Source: Dyella humicola (lineage in GTDB: Bacteria; Pseudomonadota; Gammaproteobacteria; Xanthomonadales; Rhodanobacteraceae). Taken from it: a stretch of 64,000 nucleotides of DNA. The stretch lies in NCBI RefSeq assembly GCF_026283945.1, contig NZ_JAPDPC010000001.1, forward strand, positions 3,038,001 to 3,102,000, read 5' to 3'. The position numbers and the translations under genes are program-made. Positions 1 through 9,075 of the stretch are shown in pieces. The notes beneath the pieces are model-generated. The model was not told the origin of the DNA. It made no database searches and saw only the letters and a list, made by a program, of their open reading frames with translations. Every line of letters starts with the position of its first letter. Position 1 is the stretch's first letter.

Positions 1-129
1 GGTACCGTAGTAAGCATCGCCACCATAGGCGACGCCGGGACGAACGTAGTTATAGCCCGGGTCGTAGTAACAGCCGGAAATCGCCAAGGTGGCGGCCACC
101 AGGGCGATGCCGGCAAGCATGCGTTTCAT
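1..129 (-). CDS. Small lipoprotein, C-terminal part beyond the window edge
   Basis: The frame opens with ATG at 129 and is open to position 1, so only the first 43 codons are visible. The N-terminus is a type II signal peptide: MKRM, a hydrophobic stretch, then the lipobox ISGC with the lipidated Cys at about residue 20. The mature part is rich in Tyr and Gly (YYDPGYNYVRPG), a style common in small outer-membrane or periplasmic lipoproteins of proteobacteria. Function cannot be assigned. An anchored envelope protein is the safe reading. Confidence 0.7.
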   Translation of the reverse strand, partial: MKRMLAGIALVAATLAISGCYYDPGYNYVRPGVAYGGDAYYGT

Positions 130-246
130 GACCGAAGCCTCAGGGGTGGGTAGCTCTACGCTAGACCCCAATGGCTAAGTGCCCACTGAATGCAGACGAC
201 TGAACCAGGAATATTTACCTGCCAGCCTTGCCTGCCCGCAGGCGCT

Positions 247-849
247 TCAGAATCGCGGCTGCGCGAGCTGGCCAAGGAAGTGCGTCAAGACGTCGGGGCG
301 AATCAGCAAGGTGAAGATCACGCCGAACGCAGCACCCCATAAATGGGCACTGTGATTGACGTTGCCGCCGCCGCGCCGGTCCATGTAGACCGAATACGCC
401 ACATACAGCACCGCGTAGATGATCGCCGGCATGGGCAGCACGAGCACCACGATGCGCGCCCACGGCGCGATCAGGATGTATGAAAACAGCACCGCCGAGA
501 CCGCGCCCGATGCACCCAGGCTGCGGTAATTGGGGTTGCTGCGGTTTTTCAGGTAGGTGGGCAGGATCGAGACCACCAGCGCCGCGATATAGAACAGCGC
601 GAAGCCCAGCGTGCCCAGGCTGGCCGTATACAGGCCTTCCATGACCCGACCAAAGAAGAACAGCGTGATCATGTTGAACAACAAATGGCTGCCGTCGGCA
701 TGAATCACGCCATAGGTCACCAGCCGGTGATACTCGCGATGGCGGGTGATCGCGGGCGGCCACAGGATCAGGTCGTTCATCAGGCGCGCGTTGTTGAACG
801 CCATGAACGACACGACGCAGGTGATGCCAATGATGATCAGGGTGATCAT
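247..849 (-). CDS. Rhomboid family intramembrane serine protease
   Basis: The 200-residue multi-pass membrane protein carries the rhomboid signature GASGA at 112-116 (catalytic Ser114) and the His partner in AHLWGAAFG (His169). The conserved HADGSHLLFNM block at 50-60 is also present. It should cleave membrane proteins within the bilayer of the inner membrane. The frame continues upstream to 957, but the ATG at 849 starts directly at the first hydrophobic helix (MITLIIIGIT) and gives a normal short bacterial rhomboid. Substrates cannot be inferred from the neighbours. Confidence 0.88.
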   Translation of the reverse strand: MITLIIIGITCVVSFMAFNNARLMNDLILWPPAITRHREYHRLVTYGVIHADGSHLLFNMITLFFFGRVMEGLYTASLGTLGFALFYIAALVVSILPTYLKNRSNPNYRSLGASGAVSAVLFSYILIAPWARIVVLVLPMPAIIYAVLYVAYSVYMDRRGGGNVNHSAHLWGAAFGVIFTLLIRPDVLTHFLGQLAQPRF

Positions 850-1014
850 TCGGTGTTCCAGAAGGCCCGAGGGGCGACGACAAAGAGCGCCATCTTGGCG
901 GCGCGCGGACCACTTGTCGACTCCACCCGCGGCGAAATACCGCGCGTTCCGGGGCAATCCGGATTATGATTCGCGCCTTTCACGCGTTCCCCCCAACGCC
1001 TGTAGACCACATCC

Positions 1015-1896
1015 ATGTCGATCCGTTACCTGCATCTGGACGTCTTTGCCGCCACGCGCGGCGGCGGCAACCATCTGGGCGTCGTCACTGACGCTAGCGG
1101 CTGGAGCGATGCTCGCATGCAAGCCTTTGCCCGCTGGACCAACCTGGTGGAAACCACCTTCCTGTTGCCACCGACGCAGCCGGATGCCAGCTACCGCGTG
1201 CGTATCTTCACGCCGCACAAGGAAATTCCCTTTGCCGGCCATCCCAGCATCGGCAGCGCACACGCCGTGCTGCTGTGCGGCCTGGCCGCCCCGGTTGACG
1301 GCGTGTTGTGGCAGGAATGCGGCGCCGGCGTGCTGCCCATCCGGATCGAGGGCAGCGGCGATTCGCGCCAGTTGCTGTTGAAATCACCCCATGCGACGGT
1401 CGAGAAAACCGGCCACGATGCCCACCCGCTGCTGCATGACGCACTGACGGGCATTGAACTGGGTACGCTGCCGCCCGCCTACGTGGCCGGCGGCCGTCAC
1501 TGGTGGCTGGCCGAGTGCTCGGACGAAGACTGTCTGCGACGCTGGCAGCCCGACCACACGGCCATTGGCGAGCTGGCGCGCGCCACCGACAGCCTGGGCT
1601 TGTGTGTGTTCGCGCGCAGCTCGCACCCGGACTATCAGTTGGTGGTGCGAGCCTTTCCCGCTGGCGTCGGCCTGGTGGAAGATCCCGCGTCCGGCGCGGC
1701 GAACGGCTTGATCGCTGCCTATATAGCCCATGCCGAGCCCACCGGCCCGTTGGCTCGCGGTTACACGGTCAGCCAGGGCCGCGAGATCGGTCACGACGCC
1801 AGTCTCGTGGTACGTATCGATGGCAACACCGTATGGATTGGCGGGCGTACGCACACCATCATTGACGGCACCCTGCACTGGAACGGCCAGGATTGA
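1015..1896 (+). CDS. PhzF family isomerase/epimerase-like protein
   Basis: The 293-residue protein has the PhzF fold signatures: [17 protein letters not shown] at the N-terminus, NLVETTF with the likely catalytic Glu46, the block [14 protein letters not shown] near 70-83, and [10 protein letters not shown] in the C-terminal half. Family members are diaminopimelate-epimerase-fold isomerases. The true phenazine enzyme is only one branch, and no phenazine genes are nearby, so the substrate is unknown. The last codon overlaps the start of the next gene, so the two are probably co-translated. Confidence 0.9.
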   Translation: MSIRYLHLDVFAATRGGGNHLGVVTDASGWSDARMQAFARWTNLVETTFLLPPTQPDASYRVRIFTPHKEIPFAGHPSIGSAHAVLLCGLAAPVDGVLWQECGAGVLPIRIEGSGDSRQLLLKSPHATVEKTGHDAHPLLHDALTGIELGTLPPAYVAGGRHWWLAECSDEDCLRRWQPDHTAIGELARATDSLGLCVFARSSHPDYQLVVRAFPAGVGLVEDPASGAANGLIAAYIAHAEPTGPLARGYTVSQGREIGHDASLVVRIDGNTVWIGGRTHTIIDGTLHWNGQD

Positions 1897-2360
1897 ACCC
1901 CGACGCACAAATTTGGGTCGACGCTGACGCCTGCCCCGTGGCGATCAAGGAGATTCTGTTTCGTGCCGCCGAGCGCGAACAGATTCCCGTCACCCTGGTA
2001 GCCAATCAATGGCTGCGCACGCCGCCCTCGCGTCTCATTCGATCCATCCAGGTACCCGCGGGACTAGACGTTGCCGATAACGAAATCGTGCAAAACGTCA
2101 GCGCGGATGACCTGGTGGTGACGCAGGACATTCCGCTCGCGGCCTTGGTGATCGAGAAAGGTGGCCTGGCCATTCATCCGCGCGGCGAGCTGTATACCGC
2201 CGAGACCATCGCGCAGCGATTGGGCATGCGCAACTTCATGGAAGAACTGCGCGGCGCCGGCATTGATACCGGCGGTCCGGCGGCGTTTCATGCTCGCGAC
2301 AAGCAGGCGTTTGCGAACCAATTGGACCGCTGGCTCACCCAGCGTCGGCAGGCGCGTTAG
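1893..2360 (+). CDS. yaiI: YaiI/YqxD family protein (DUF188)
   Basis: The 155-residue protein begins [19 protein letters not shown], the hallmark of the DUF188 family. The family has a PIN-like nuclease-type fold with clustered Asp residues but no firm biochemical role. The start is a TTG that overlaps the TGA of the PhzF gene (TTGA at 1893-1896), which implies translational coupling. The stop overlaps the stop of the convergent dehydrogenase gene. Confidence 0.88.
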   Translation: MNPDAQIWVDADACPVAIKEILFRAAEREQIPVTLVANQWLRTPPSRLIRSIQVPAGLDVADNEIVQNVSADDLVVTQDIPLAALVIEKGGLAIHPRGELYTAETIAQRLGMRNFMEELRGAGIDTGGPAAFHARDKQAFANQLDRWLTQRRQAR

Positions 2361-3244
2361 AGCTCTCTCTCAGCCAGGCGGGCGCGACGCGCGGCCACTT
2401 CCGCCATCACCGACCAGTCGACGTCCTCGTCGCCCGCGGCAAGCGCTTCGAGCAGGCTGTCGCGCAGCAAGCCCGCCAACGGTAGTGGCACGCGCAAAGC
2501 GTCAGCGGCAGTCAAGGCAAGACCGATGTCCTTGTAGCCCAGCGGCAGCGCAAATCCAGCTGGCTTATAGCGCTGCGCTGCAATGAGCTTGGCGTAGCCC
2601 TGATAGGCCGGTGCGGCGAACAAGGTGCCGGTCATCACCTCCAGGAAATCGCCCGCACTGACGCCGTGCGCCCGCGCCAGCGCCGATGCCTCGGCCATGC
2701 TTTCAATCGCTGCGCCGAGCATGAAATTGCCCGCAATCTTCACCACGTTGGCGCGCTCCGGCGCGTCGCCCAGCGGCCAGATGCGACTGCCCATCGCTTC
2801 CAGCAAGGGCCGTACGCGTTCAATGATCATCGGCTTGCCTGCGGCCAGGATATTCAGCTTGCCCGCCGCGGCCACGTCGGGACGACCAAACACCGGCGCG
2901 GCGACATACTGGATCCCGCGCGTGGCATGCTCATCAGCCAGCTCCTTCGCCAGCGCGACGGAAATGGTGGCGTGATTCACATGCACCGTGCCTTGATCCA
3001 TGCCATCGAGCAGGCCACCGACAAGCAGGACGTCGCGCATGGCCTGATCGTTGGCCAGCATGCTGAACAATACTTCGCCTTGCGCCGCGCGATCTGCACT
3101 CCTGACCACTTTGGCGCCGAGCGAGGCCAACGGCTCGGTCGCTCCCGGTGACCGGTTCCACACGGTCACTTCGTGACCTGCCTTGATCAGGTTGCTGGCC
3201 ATGGCACTGCCCATGGCTCCAAGACCGATAAAGCCGACTTTCAT
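2357..3244 (-). CDS. NAD(P)-dependent 3-hydroxyisobutyrate dehydrogenase-like oxidoreductase
   Basis: The 295-residue protein starts [32 protein letters not shown] in style: a Rossmann GLGAMG motif at residues 7-12 followed by the beta-hydroxyacid dehydrogenase pattern. The conserved Lys region [13 protein letters not shown] lies around residue 167 and is the expected catalytic Lys of this family. A good AGGAG precedes the ATG. Exact substrate (3-hydroxyisobutyrate, tartronate semialdehyde or a relative) cannot be told from sequence alone. It converges on yaiI with overlapping stop codons. Confidence 0.88.
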   Translation of the reverse strand: MKVGFIGLGAMGSAMASNLIKAGHEVTVWNRSPGATEPLASLGAKVVRSADRAAQGEVLFSMLANDQAMRDVLLVGGLLDGMDQGTVHVNHATISVALAKELADEHATRGIQYVAAPVFGRPDVAAAGKLNILAAGKPMIIERVRPLLEAMGSRIWPLGDAPERANVVKIAGNFMLGAAIESMAEASALARAHGVSAGDFLEVMTGTLFAAPAYQGYAKLIAAQRYKPAGFALPLGYKDIGLALTAADALRVPLPLAGLLRDSLLEALAAGDEDVDWSVMAEVAARRARLAEREL

Positions 3245-3315
3245 GGGGAGCTCCTGCAGTCAGTGCACCGGGGGAGTGAAACACCTGCGGTGTTCAAGTC
3301 GTGCGAAACGGGCGC

Positions 3316-4494
3316 TCAGGCCGCCTCACCGGCGGCCTGCCCGGACGCCCATGCCCACTGGAAGTTGTAACCACCTAGCCAGCCCGTGACGTCGACCACT
3401 TCGCCGATAAAGAACAAGCCGGGCACGAGTTTCGACTGCATGGTCGACGAGGAAAGACCGTCGGTATCGACGCCGCCCAGGGTGACCTCCGCCGTGCGAT
3501 AGCCTTCGGTGCCACTGGCGACGATGGGCCAGTCGTGCAACTGGGCACCGATGTTCGCCAGCTCCCCCTCGCGATACTGGCGCATGGGGCGACTCTCGAA
3601 CCATAGCTCGCACAACCTCTGGGCGAGACGCTTTGGCAGCACGTCAGCCAGTACGTTCTTCAGTTCGGCGGCGGGCCGCGCGACTCGCTGTGACTGCAGC
3701 CACGCCGCGGCATCCTGGTCAGGCAGCAGATCGATACGCAGATCGTCGCCTGCTTGCCAGTAGGACGAAATCTGCAGGATCGCCGGCCCACTGATGCCGC
3801 GATGCGTGAACAGCATGCCAGCACGGAACGAGCGCTTGCCCACGCGTGCCTCCACCGCGGGCAACGCCACGCCGGCCAGGTCCTGATAGTGCTCTTGATG
3901 CTTGCCGCTGAGGGTCAGCGGGACCAGCCCTGCCCTGACCGGCAACACGGCATGGCCAAATTGTCGGGCGATGTCATAGCCAAGGCCGGTGGCACCCATG
4001 CTGGGAATCGACAGGCCGCCGGAAGCGACCACCAGGGACTCGGCATGCACTTCACCACGCGCCGTGATCACGCTGAACCCTTCCTGCGAACGCCGCACCC
4101 GCTCGACACCGCAGCTCGTTTCGATACGTACGCCGGCCTCGTGGCATTCGTCCAGCAACATGCGAACGATCTGCTTGGACGAGTCATCGCAAAACAACTG
4201 CCCGAGTTCCTTCTCGTGATAGGCAATGCGATGTTTCTCGACCAGCGCAATGAAATCCGATGGCGTATAGCGCGCCAGTGCCGACTTGGCGAAGTGCGGA
4301 TTGGCCGAGAGGTAGCTGGCCGGGGTGACGCCGAGATTCGTGAAATTGCAGCGCCCGCCACCGGACATCAGGATCTTCTTGCCGACCTTGTTGGCATGAT
4401 CCACCACCAGCACACGCCGGCCACGCTGGCCGGCCGCTATCGCGCACATCAGCCCGGCGGCACCGGCGCCAATGATAAGCACATCCACCTTCAC
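3316..4494 (-). CDS. HI0933/YhiN family FAD-dependent oxidoreductase
   Basis: The protein (392 residues from the GTG at 4494) opens with the dinucleotide-binding motif DVLIIGAGAAGLMCA. It then has the family blocks GKKILMSGGGRCNFTN and GGLSIPSMGATGLGYDIA, and ends with EVVDVTGWLGGYNFQWAWASG, the C-terminal FAD-binding motif. The family is a predicted flavoprotein group related to BaiN. Physiological reactions are mostly unknown. The frame extends to a TTG at 4518, which has a poorly placed ribosome site, so the GTG is preferred but not certain. A second relative lies at 25299-26558. Confidence 0.88.
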   Translation of the reverse strand: MKVDVLIIGAGAAGLMCAIAAGQRGRRVLVVDHANKVGKKILMSGGGRCNFTNLGVTPASYLSANPHFAKSALARYTPSDFIALVEKHRIAYHEKELGQLFCDDSSKQIVRMLLDECHEAGVRIETSCGVERVRRSQEGFSVITARGEVHAESLVVASGGLSIPSMGATGLGYDIARQFGHAVLPVRAGLVPLTLSGKHQEHYQDLAGVALPAVEARVGKRSFRAGMLFTHRGISGPAILQISSYWQAGDDLRIDLLPDQDAAAWLQSQRVARPAAELKNVLADVLPKRLAQRLCELWFESRPMRQYREGELANIGAQLHDWPIVASGTEGYRTAEVTLGGVDTDGLSSSTMQSKLVPGLFFIGEVVDVTGWLGGYNFQWAWASGQAAGEAA

Positions 4495-4604
4495 GCCTGC
4501 ACCGCCGTCATCACCCAATCCTCTTGCACAAGTCGTGCATTATCCGACAGCCGGCGCCACATCGCTTACACTGCATGGTCTTCACTGTTCACCGAGCCGC
4601 CATC

Positions 4605-5087
4605 ATGCCTTCCTTTGACGTGATTTCCGAAGTCGACAAGCACGAGCTGACCAATGCCCTGGACCAGGCCAACCGAGAGCTGGCCAGTCGTTTCGATTTC
4701 AAGGGCACCGACGCCAAGTTCGAGTTGGACCAGTTCGTGATCACCCAGAGCGCCCCCAGCGAGTTCCAGCTGGAGCAGATGCTGGACATCCTGCGCGGTC
4801 GACTGACCTCGCGAAAGATCGATATTCGCGCGCTCGACGTTGCAGACCCGGATACCAACCTGGGTGGCGCCCGCCAGAAGATCACGGTCAAGCAGGGTAT
4901 CGAACAGGCCGTGGCCAAGAAGCTCGTGGCCAGCCTGAAGGAAGCCAAGCTCAAGGTCGAAGCGCAGATCAATGGCGACAAGCTGCGCGTCACCGGCAAG
5001 AAGCGCGACGACTTGCAACTGGCCATGGCCGTGCTACGCAAGGCCGACGTCGAGCTGCCTTTGCAGTTCGACAATTTTCGCGACTGA
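4605..5087 (+). CDS. yajQ: YajQ family nucleotide/cyclic-di-GMP-binding protein (DUF520)
   Basis: The 160-residue sequence is a near-canonical YajQ: MPSFDVISEVDKHEL at the start, ANRELASRFDFKGTDA in the first domain, and VELPLQFDNFRD at the end. Family members have two RNP-like domains. In Xanthomonas a homologue binds cyclic di-GMP and works with a transcription factor, so a signalling role is plausible here. The frame is open upstream to 4524, but only the ATG at 4605 gives the family N-terminus. Confidence 0.95.
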   Translation: MPSFDVISEVDKHELTNALDQANRELASRFDFKGTDAKFELDQFVITQSAPSEFQLEQMLDILRGRLTSRKIDIRALDVADPDTNLGGARQKITVKQGIEQAVAKKLVASLKEAKLKVEAQINGDKLRVTGKKRDDLQLAMAVLRKADVELPLQFDNFRD

Positions 5088-5102
5088 GCGCTGCAGGTTA
5101 TG

Positions 5103-5123
5103 CGCCCCGGCACACCCGGGGCG
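5103..5123. terminator. GC-rich hairpin between convergent genes
   Basis: An 8-bp perfect stem (CGCCCCGG with CCGGGGCG, loop CACAC) sits 16 bases after yajQ and 10 bases before the stop of the convergent DUF1345 gene. There is no T-run on either side, so it may stop transcription weakly or act only as an mRNA 3' end. Confidence 0.45.
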
Positions 5124-5132
5124 AAAGACGGG

Positions 5133-5831
5133 CTAGGCGGCCAAGCCTGCCGCGATATTCACGCTGATGGCAATAATAAATACATTGAAGAAGAACGCCA
5201 TCACGCTGTGTAGCAGGGCCACGCGACGCAGGTAGCGACTGGTGATCTGCACGTCCGAAACCTGGAATGTCATGCCAATCACGATGGCGAAATAAGCAAA
5301 ATCCCAATAGTCCGGCTGTTGGGTCCCTGGAAATTCCAGCCCTTCGTGCTTTTTCCCGTAGTCACCATAGAAGCCATGGGCGTAATGCATGGCGAACATG
5401 GAATTCATGAACAGCCATGACAGCACGATGCTGGCTGCGGCGACCAGTAATGCCTCGGCGCCACCACTACGGGCCGCATGCAGCTCCGTGGTCAGCGCCA
5501 GTGCCACGATGCCGGTGAGCGCCAGGCCACCCCACAGCACGCCCCAGCGCCCCGCATCCTGCGCCTTCGCCTGATGTCGCATCTGATCAATCGTCGTGCA
5601 CTGGTTGAAGAGCACTGCAAGCGCGCTCAGATAAACCAGCGCCCCCACATCGAAGCCCAGTAGCAGTGCGGTGAAGGGCGGCAGATGAAAGCCGTTCCAC
5701 AGCGCCAGTCCGACTGCGAGGAAGATGACGCCGGCAATCGCCAACCGTGGACGCCCCCGCAGGATGCGCAAGGGTCGCCAACGGTGACCCGCGACATCGT
5801 TCTCGTTGTGTTTGTCGATCGGGGCGTTCAT
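5133..5831 (-). CDS. DUF1345 family membrane protein
   Basis: The 232-residue protein has about five hydrophobic segments. It carries the DUF1345 signature in its second half: LEFPGTQQPDYWDFAYFAIV, GMTFQVSDVQ, and a final hydrophobic helix FFFNVFIIAISVNIA. An AGGGG site lies 7 bases before the ATG. The family is widespread in proteobacterial inner membranes and has no known function. Nothing in the neighbours points to a partner. Confidence 0.85.
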   Translation of the reverse strand: MNAPIDKHNENDVAGHRWRPLRILRGRPRLAIAGVIFLAVGLALWNGFHLPPFTALLLGFDVGALVYLSALAVLFNQCTTIDQMRHQAKAQDAGRWGVLWGGLALTGIVALALTTELHAARSGGAEALLVAAASIVLSWLFMNSMFAMHYAHGFYGDYGKKHEGLEFPGTQQPDYWDFAYFAIVIGMTFQVSDVQITSRYLRRVALLHSVMAFFFNVFIIAISVNIAAGLAA

Positions 5832-6004
5832 GCACCAACCCCTGCTGCGGTCGAACGGCTCATTACCAAGACAGTCTCTCCCTGACCCGGCTTTCGGGCA
5901 TCACGCATCTTAATTCCGTTTTCGGTGCGGTGCCGCGGCAGCAGGCTCCCGTGGAGCGCCTTGCCAGCCAGGTTCAGGACACGGGGATGGGGTGACCGCG
6001 TACT

Positions 6005-6280
6005 TCAGACATGAAGATCCGCGTACTCCGGATGGCGCGTCATCCAGATCTCCGAATAGGAGCAAGCAGGGTCGACCTTCCAGTGCTCTGCACGCGCCTT
6101 GTCCAACGCGGTGCGCACGAGATTCGAGGCAATGCCGCGACCACCCACCGCCGACGGCACGATGGTATGCGTTATCGTCATGACGCCATCCAAGAGCGTG
6201 TAATCGAGCACGCATGGAATGCCGTCGACCTTGACCTCGAAACGATGCTCTCTCGGGTTGTGATTGATCTCGGCGAACAT
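6005..6280 (-). CDS. Small GNAT-like N-acetyltransferase (YjdJ/NATD1 type)
   Basis: The 91-residue protein matches the minimal GNAT group: a short beta sheet (HRFEVKVDGIPCVLDYTLLDG), then VVPSAVGGRGIASNLV-like text containing the acetyl-CoA loop GGRGIAS. A conserved CSYSEIWMTRHPEYADL tail follows. The upstream ATG at 6304 is possible, but the ATG at 6280 has GGAAG six bases before it and is preferred. The substrate is unknown. Confidence 0.85.
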   Translation of the reverse strand: MFAEINHNPREHRFEVKVDGIPCVLDYTLLDGVMTITHTIVPSAVGGRGIASNLVRTALDKARAEHWKVDPACSYSEIWMTRHPEYADLHV

Positions 6281-6434
6281 GAAACGCTTCCGTGGATGGA
6301 ACATGGGCGCGCAAGATTAAAGCATCCGTTGGCGAATCCGGCGTGAAGGTATCGACATCCGGCTTTCGCGTTTCGTGCATGACGATTTCGGCAAACTTCC
6401 ACCGACATCCGTGACCCACGGCGAGGAAACGATC

Positions 6435-6860
6435 ATGAAAAAAGCGGCTTCCGCCTCCTGGTCGGGCGGTCTGAAGGATGGCAAAGGCACGGTGTCGACG
6501 GATACGGGCGTACTGCGCGATGCGCCTTACGGGTTTCGTTCGCGATTCGAAGACGGCCCCGGCACCAACCCCGAAGAATTGCTGGGTGCGGCACATGCAG
6601 GTTGCTACACCATGGCACTCGCCGCGGGTCTCGAACAGGCAGGCTTTGCAGCGACGCGCATTGACACCAAGGCGGTGGTTACGCTGGATAAAGATGGCGA
6701 TGGATTTTCCATCACCACCGTCGACCTGACGAATCGAACCAAGGCACCCGGTATCGACGCCGCCGCGTTCGACAAGATCGCCAAGGCCACCAAGGAAGCT
6801 TGCCCGGTGTCCAAGGTATTGAAGGCAAAGATCACGCTCGACGCGCAGCTGGAAAGCTAG
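6435..6860 (+). CDS. osmC: OsmC family organic hydroperoxide peroxidase
   Basis: The 141-residue protein has the two redox cysteines of the OsmC/Ohr superfamily, Cys57 in AAHAGCYTM and Cys123 in KEACPVSKVL. The block GTNPEELLGAAHAGC is characteristic of OsmC proper. It reduces organic and inorganic peroxides in the cytoplasm. Translation starts at the ATG at 6435, four bases after GAGGAAAC. Expression is often stress-induced in relatives, but no operator is evident here. Confidence 0.92.
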   Translation: MKKAASASWSGGLKDGKGTVSTDTGVLRDAPYGFRSRFEDGPGTNPEELLGAAHAGCYTMALAAGLEQAGFAATRIDTKAVVTLDKDGDGFSITTVDLTNRTKAPGIDAAAFDKIAKATKEACPVSKVLKAKITLDAQLES

Positions 6861-6977
6861 GGATGCCCCTGGCGGCTGGAATACGCATCGCCTTGTCATC
6901 CCATCCGCCTTGAGCCGCGTTGTCTGGTGCTGCCATGTGCCCCCGCATGGCATGCCTTCCACGCGAGCGCTTTCCCG

Positions 6978-7820
6978 ATGACCGTCCTGAATCGACGTCG
7001 TTTCGTGCAATTCTGCCTCGGCGGTATCGCCGTACTGCCTTGGTCGCGCATGGTGCGCGCGCTGCCCGACGGACGACCGGCGTGCCGACTGAGTGCGGAG
7101 CAGACGGAAGGCCCCTACTACCTCGATCGCGCGCTGTTTCGGCAGGACGTCACCGAAGGCAGATCCGGCCTGCCACTCACGCTTCGTTTCGAGGTGGTCG
7201 ATAGCCGCACCTGTCGTCCACTCAGTGGTACCGCGCTGGAAGTGTGGCATTGCGATGCGCAGGGCGAATATTCCGGATTTACCGGCCATGGCGAACCGGG
7301 AGGCCCCGGCATGGGAGCGCCGCCTGGACCGCCACCGTCAGGCCGACCGCCGGGTCCACCACCAGGCGCCGATGGCCACATGGGCATGGGTACTCATCCG
7401 CCGAAGAGCGTGACGACCGACGAGCTCACCTTTCTTCGCGGTGTACAGGTTGCCGATGCACGCGGCGCGGTGACGTTCCACACGATTTTCCCTGGCTACT
7501 ACATGGGGCGCTGCAACCACATCCACATGAAACTGCATGTCGGTGGCGAACTGACGGATGGCCATTACCGCGGTGGCCACGTCGTGCACACCGGCCAGCT
7601 GTTCTTCGAAGAGCAGGCCAGCATCGCCGCGATGGAAAACGCGCCCTACCAGCGGCACGGCATCGCCCGAACCACGCTGCAGGAAGACAACGTCTATACC
7701 ACGCAGCACGGCGAACAATCGATCGCCGCCTTGACGCCTGCCCATGCAGGGAACGCGCAAGTCGCACGACTGACGCTTACCATCGATCCGGAAAACACGT
7801 CGCGCGAAGGCTGGGGCTGA
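6978..7820 (+). CDS. Tat-exported intradiol ring-cleavage dioxygenase-like protein
   Basis: The 280-residue protein begins with a twin-arginine signal (NRRRFVQFCLGGIAVLP), followed by the dioxygenase N-terminus CRLSAEQTEGPYYLD. Candidate Fe(III) ligands of the protocatechuate 3,4-dioxygenase type are present: Tyr in EGPYY, Tyr in FPGYYMGR and the His pair in HIHMKL. Between EVWHCDAQGEYSGF and the PGYY region lies an unusual Gly/Pro-rich insert of about 35 residues. The exported members of this fold are poorly characterised. It could cleave catechol-type aromatics outside the cytoplasm. The start is the ATG at 6978, which opens the Tat signal. Confidence 0.85.
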   Translation: MTVLNRRRFVQFCLGGIAVLPWSRMVRALPDGRPACRLSAEQTEGPYYLDRALFRQDVTEGRSGLPLTLRFEVVDSRTCRPLSGTALEVWHCDAQGEYSGFTGHGEPGGPGMGAPPGPPPSGRPPGPPPGADGHMGMGTHPPKSVTTDELTFLRGVQVADARGAVTFHTIFPGYYMGRCNHIHMKLHVGGELTDGHYRGGHVVHTGQLFFEEQASIAAMENAPYQRHGIARTTLQEDNVYTTQHGEQSIAALTPAHAGNAQVARLTLTIDPENTSREGWG

Positions 7821-7828
7821 CCGGTCAG

Positions 7829-8914
7829 TCAGACACGTACAGCCAGCTTGCGCGGCGCGAATGCCGCGCGACGTGCACGCACGCCCTCCGCCAAACGCTC
7901 AAGCACGGTGAGCGACGTGTCCCAATCGATGCAACCATCGGTAATGCTCTGCCCGTAGCGCAGCAACTGCCCGGGCACAAGGTCCTGGCGCCCACCGAGC
8001 AGGTGGCTCTCCACCATCACGCCGACGATGCGCTGCTCGCCATGGGCGAGCTGGGCTGCGATATCAGCCACCACCGCGGGCTGGTTTTCCGGCCGCTTAC
8101 CGCTGTTGGCATGACTGGCGTCGATCATCACCCGCACGCCCAAGCCCGCGCGCGCCATGACGGCACAAGCCGCATCGACACTGACGGCGTCGTAATTCGG
8201 GGCGCTGCCGCCGCGCAGGATGACGTGGCAATCCTCATTGCCCGTGGTGGCGGCAATGGCGGTCTGGCCATCCTTGGTGACCGCCAGGAAATGATGCGGC
8301 TGCGACGCCGCCTGCACCGCATCAACGGCGATCTTGACATTGCCATCGGTGCCGTTCTTGAAACCCACCGGACAGGAAAGCCCCGAGGCCAGCTCACGGT
8401 GCACCTGGCTTTCTGTCGTGCGCGCGCCAATCGCGCCCCACGCCACCAGGTCCGCGATGTACTGGGGCGTGATCATGTCCAGGAACTCGCAACCGGCCGG
8501 TACGCCGAGTTCGTTGATGTCGCGCAGGAGGCCTCGCGCCAGCCGCAGGCCTTTGTCGATGTGAAAGCTGCCATCCAGGTCCGGATCATTGATCAGTCCT
8601 TTCCAGCCCACCGTGGTACGCGGCTTCTCGAAGTACACGCGCATCACGATCTCCAGTTCGTCGGCGTAGCGATCGCGCTGGGTGGCAAGGCGCCTTGCAT
8701 AGTCGATGGCCGCGGTCGTGTCGTGAATCGAGCATGGACCCATCACCACGGCGAGGCGGTCGTCGTCCCCGGCCAGAATGCCATGCAGCGACTGGCGGGA
8801 AGCAGCGACGGTGTTGGCGGCGCGGCCCGTCAGCGCGCAATCGCGCATGACCTCAGCGGGCGTGCTGAGCGTGGTAAGGGCACGGATGCGCAAATCGTCG
8901 GTGGGCTGGTTCAC
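7829..8914 (-). CDS. aroG: 3-deoxy-7-phosphoheptulonate (DAHP) synthase, class I AroF/G/H type
   Basis: The 361-residue enzyme condenses phosphoenolpyruvate with erythrose 4-phosphate, the first step of the shikimate pathway. Motifs include VVMGPCSIHD near residue 60, MRVYFEKPRTTVGWKGL near 92, and RGGSAPNYD and DASHANSGKRPE in the second half, as in E. coli AroG. The start is a GTG at 8914 with AGGAG eight bases upstream. The gene is preceded by a leader peptide and attenuator (8947-9085), so supply of aromatic amino acids probably controls its transcription. Which amino acid inhibits the enzyme cannot be read from the sequence. It converges on the dioxygenase gene with only 8 bases between stops. 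Confidence 0.95.
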   Translation of the reverse strand: MNQPTDDLRIRALTTLSTPAEVMRDCALTGRAANTVAASRQSLHGILAGDDDRLAVVMGPCSIHDTTAAIDYARRLATQRDRYADELEIVMRVYFEKPRTTVGWKGLINDPDLDGSFHIDKGLRLARGLLRDINELGVPAGCEFLDMITPQYIADLVAWGAIGARTTESQVHRELASGLSCPVGFKNGTDGNVKIAVDAVQAASQPHHFLAVTKDGQTAIAATTGNEDCHVILRGGSAPNYDAVSVDAACAVMARAGLGVRVMIDASHANSGKRPENQPAVVADIAAQLAHGEQRIVGVMVESHLLGGRQDLVPGQLLRYGQSITDGCIDWDTSLTVLERLAEGVRARRAAFAPRKLAVRV

Positions 8915-8946
8915 GGTGTTCTCCTGGAGGATCCCACTCGCGGCCC

Positions 8947-8977
8947 AAAAAAAAGCCGCCAGTAGTGGGCTGGCGGC
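8947..8977 (-). terminator. Attenuator terminator upstream of the DAHP synthase gene
   Basis: On the minus strand GCCGCCA, a 9-base loop and TGGCGGC form a 7-bp perfect stem, followed immediately by eight T residues. This is a textbook intrinsic terminator, but it lies before the gene (33 bases from the GTG), not after one. It therefore acts as an attenuator. Its 5' arm is also complementary to part of the leader peptide region. Confidence 0.88.
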
Positions 8978-9075
8978 ATGTTCGGGAATGGTGTCTTGTC
9001 GTTACGACAGTCGCGCCCAACCCTCCGCCAGCGGCATCGGATAGCCGTGATACCAAAAATACTGGCGGGCGGAGG
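8970..9075 (-). promoter_or_regulatory. Alternative RNA pairing segments of the aromatic attenuator
   Basis: Four segments are visible on the minus strand. Segment 1 (CCTCCGCC, 9075-9068) pairs perfectly with segment 2 (GGCGGAGG, 9029-9022). Segment 2 (CTGGCGG, 9031-9025) can instead pair with segment 3 (CCGCCAG, 8976-8970). Segment 3 also forms the 5' arm of the terminator. The Tyr/Phe/Trp codons lie just after segment 1. A ribosome stalled there would mask segment 1, free segment 2 to pair with 3, and prevent the terminator. The pairings are seen directly; the regulation is inferred from the classical model. Confidence 0.8.

Noticed and set aside
5910-7289. Open frame of 459 codons on the minus strand
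   Set aside because: It lies antisense to osmC and the dioxygenase gene and crosses the GNAT gene in another frame. The composition (many Arg, Gly, His) is typical of a shadow.
7244-8965. Open frame of 573 codons on the plus strand across the DAHP synthase region
   Set aside because: It runs antisense to aroG and out of frame through the dioxygenase gene. It has no domain or plausible start.
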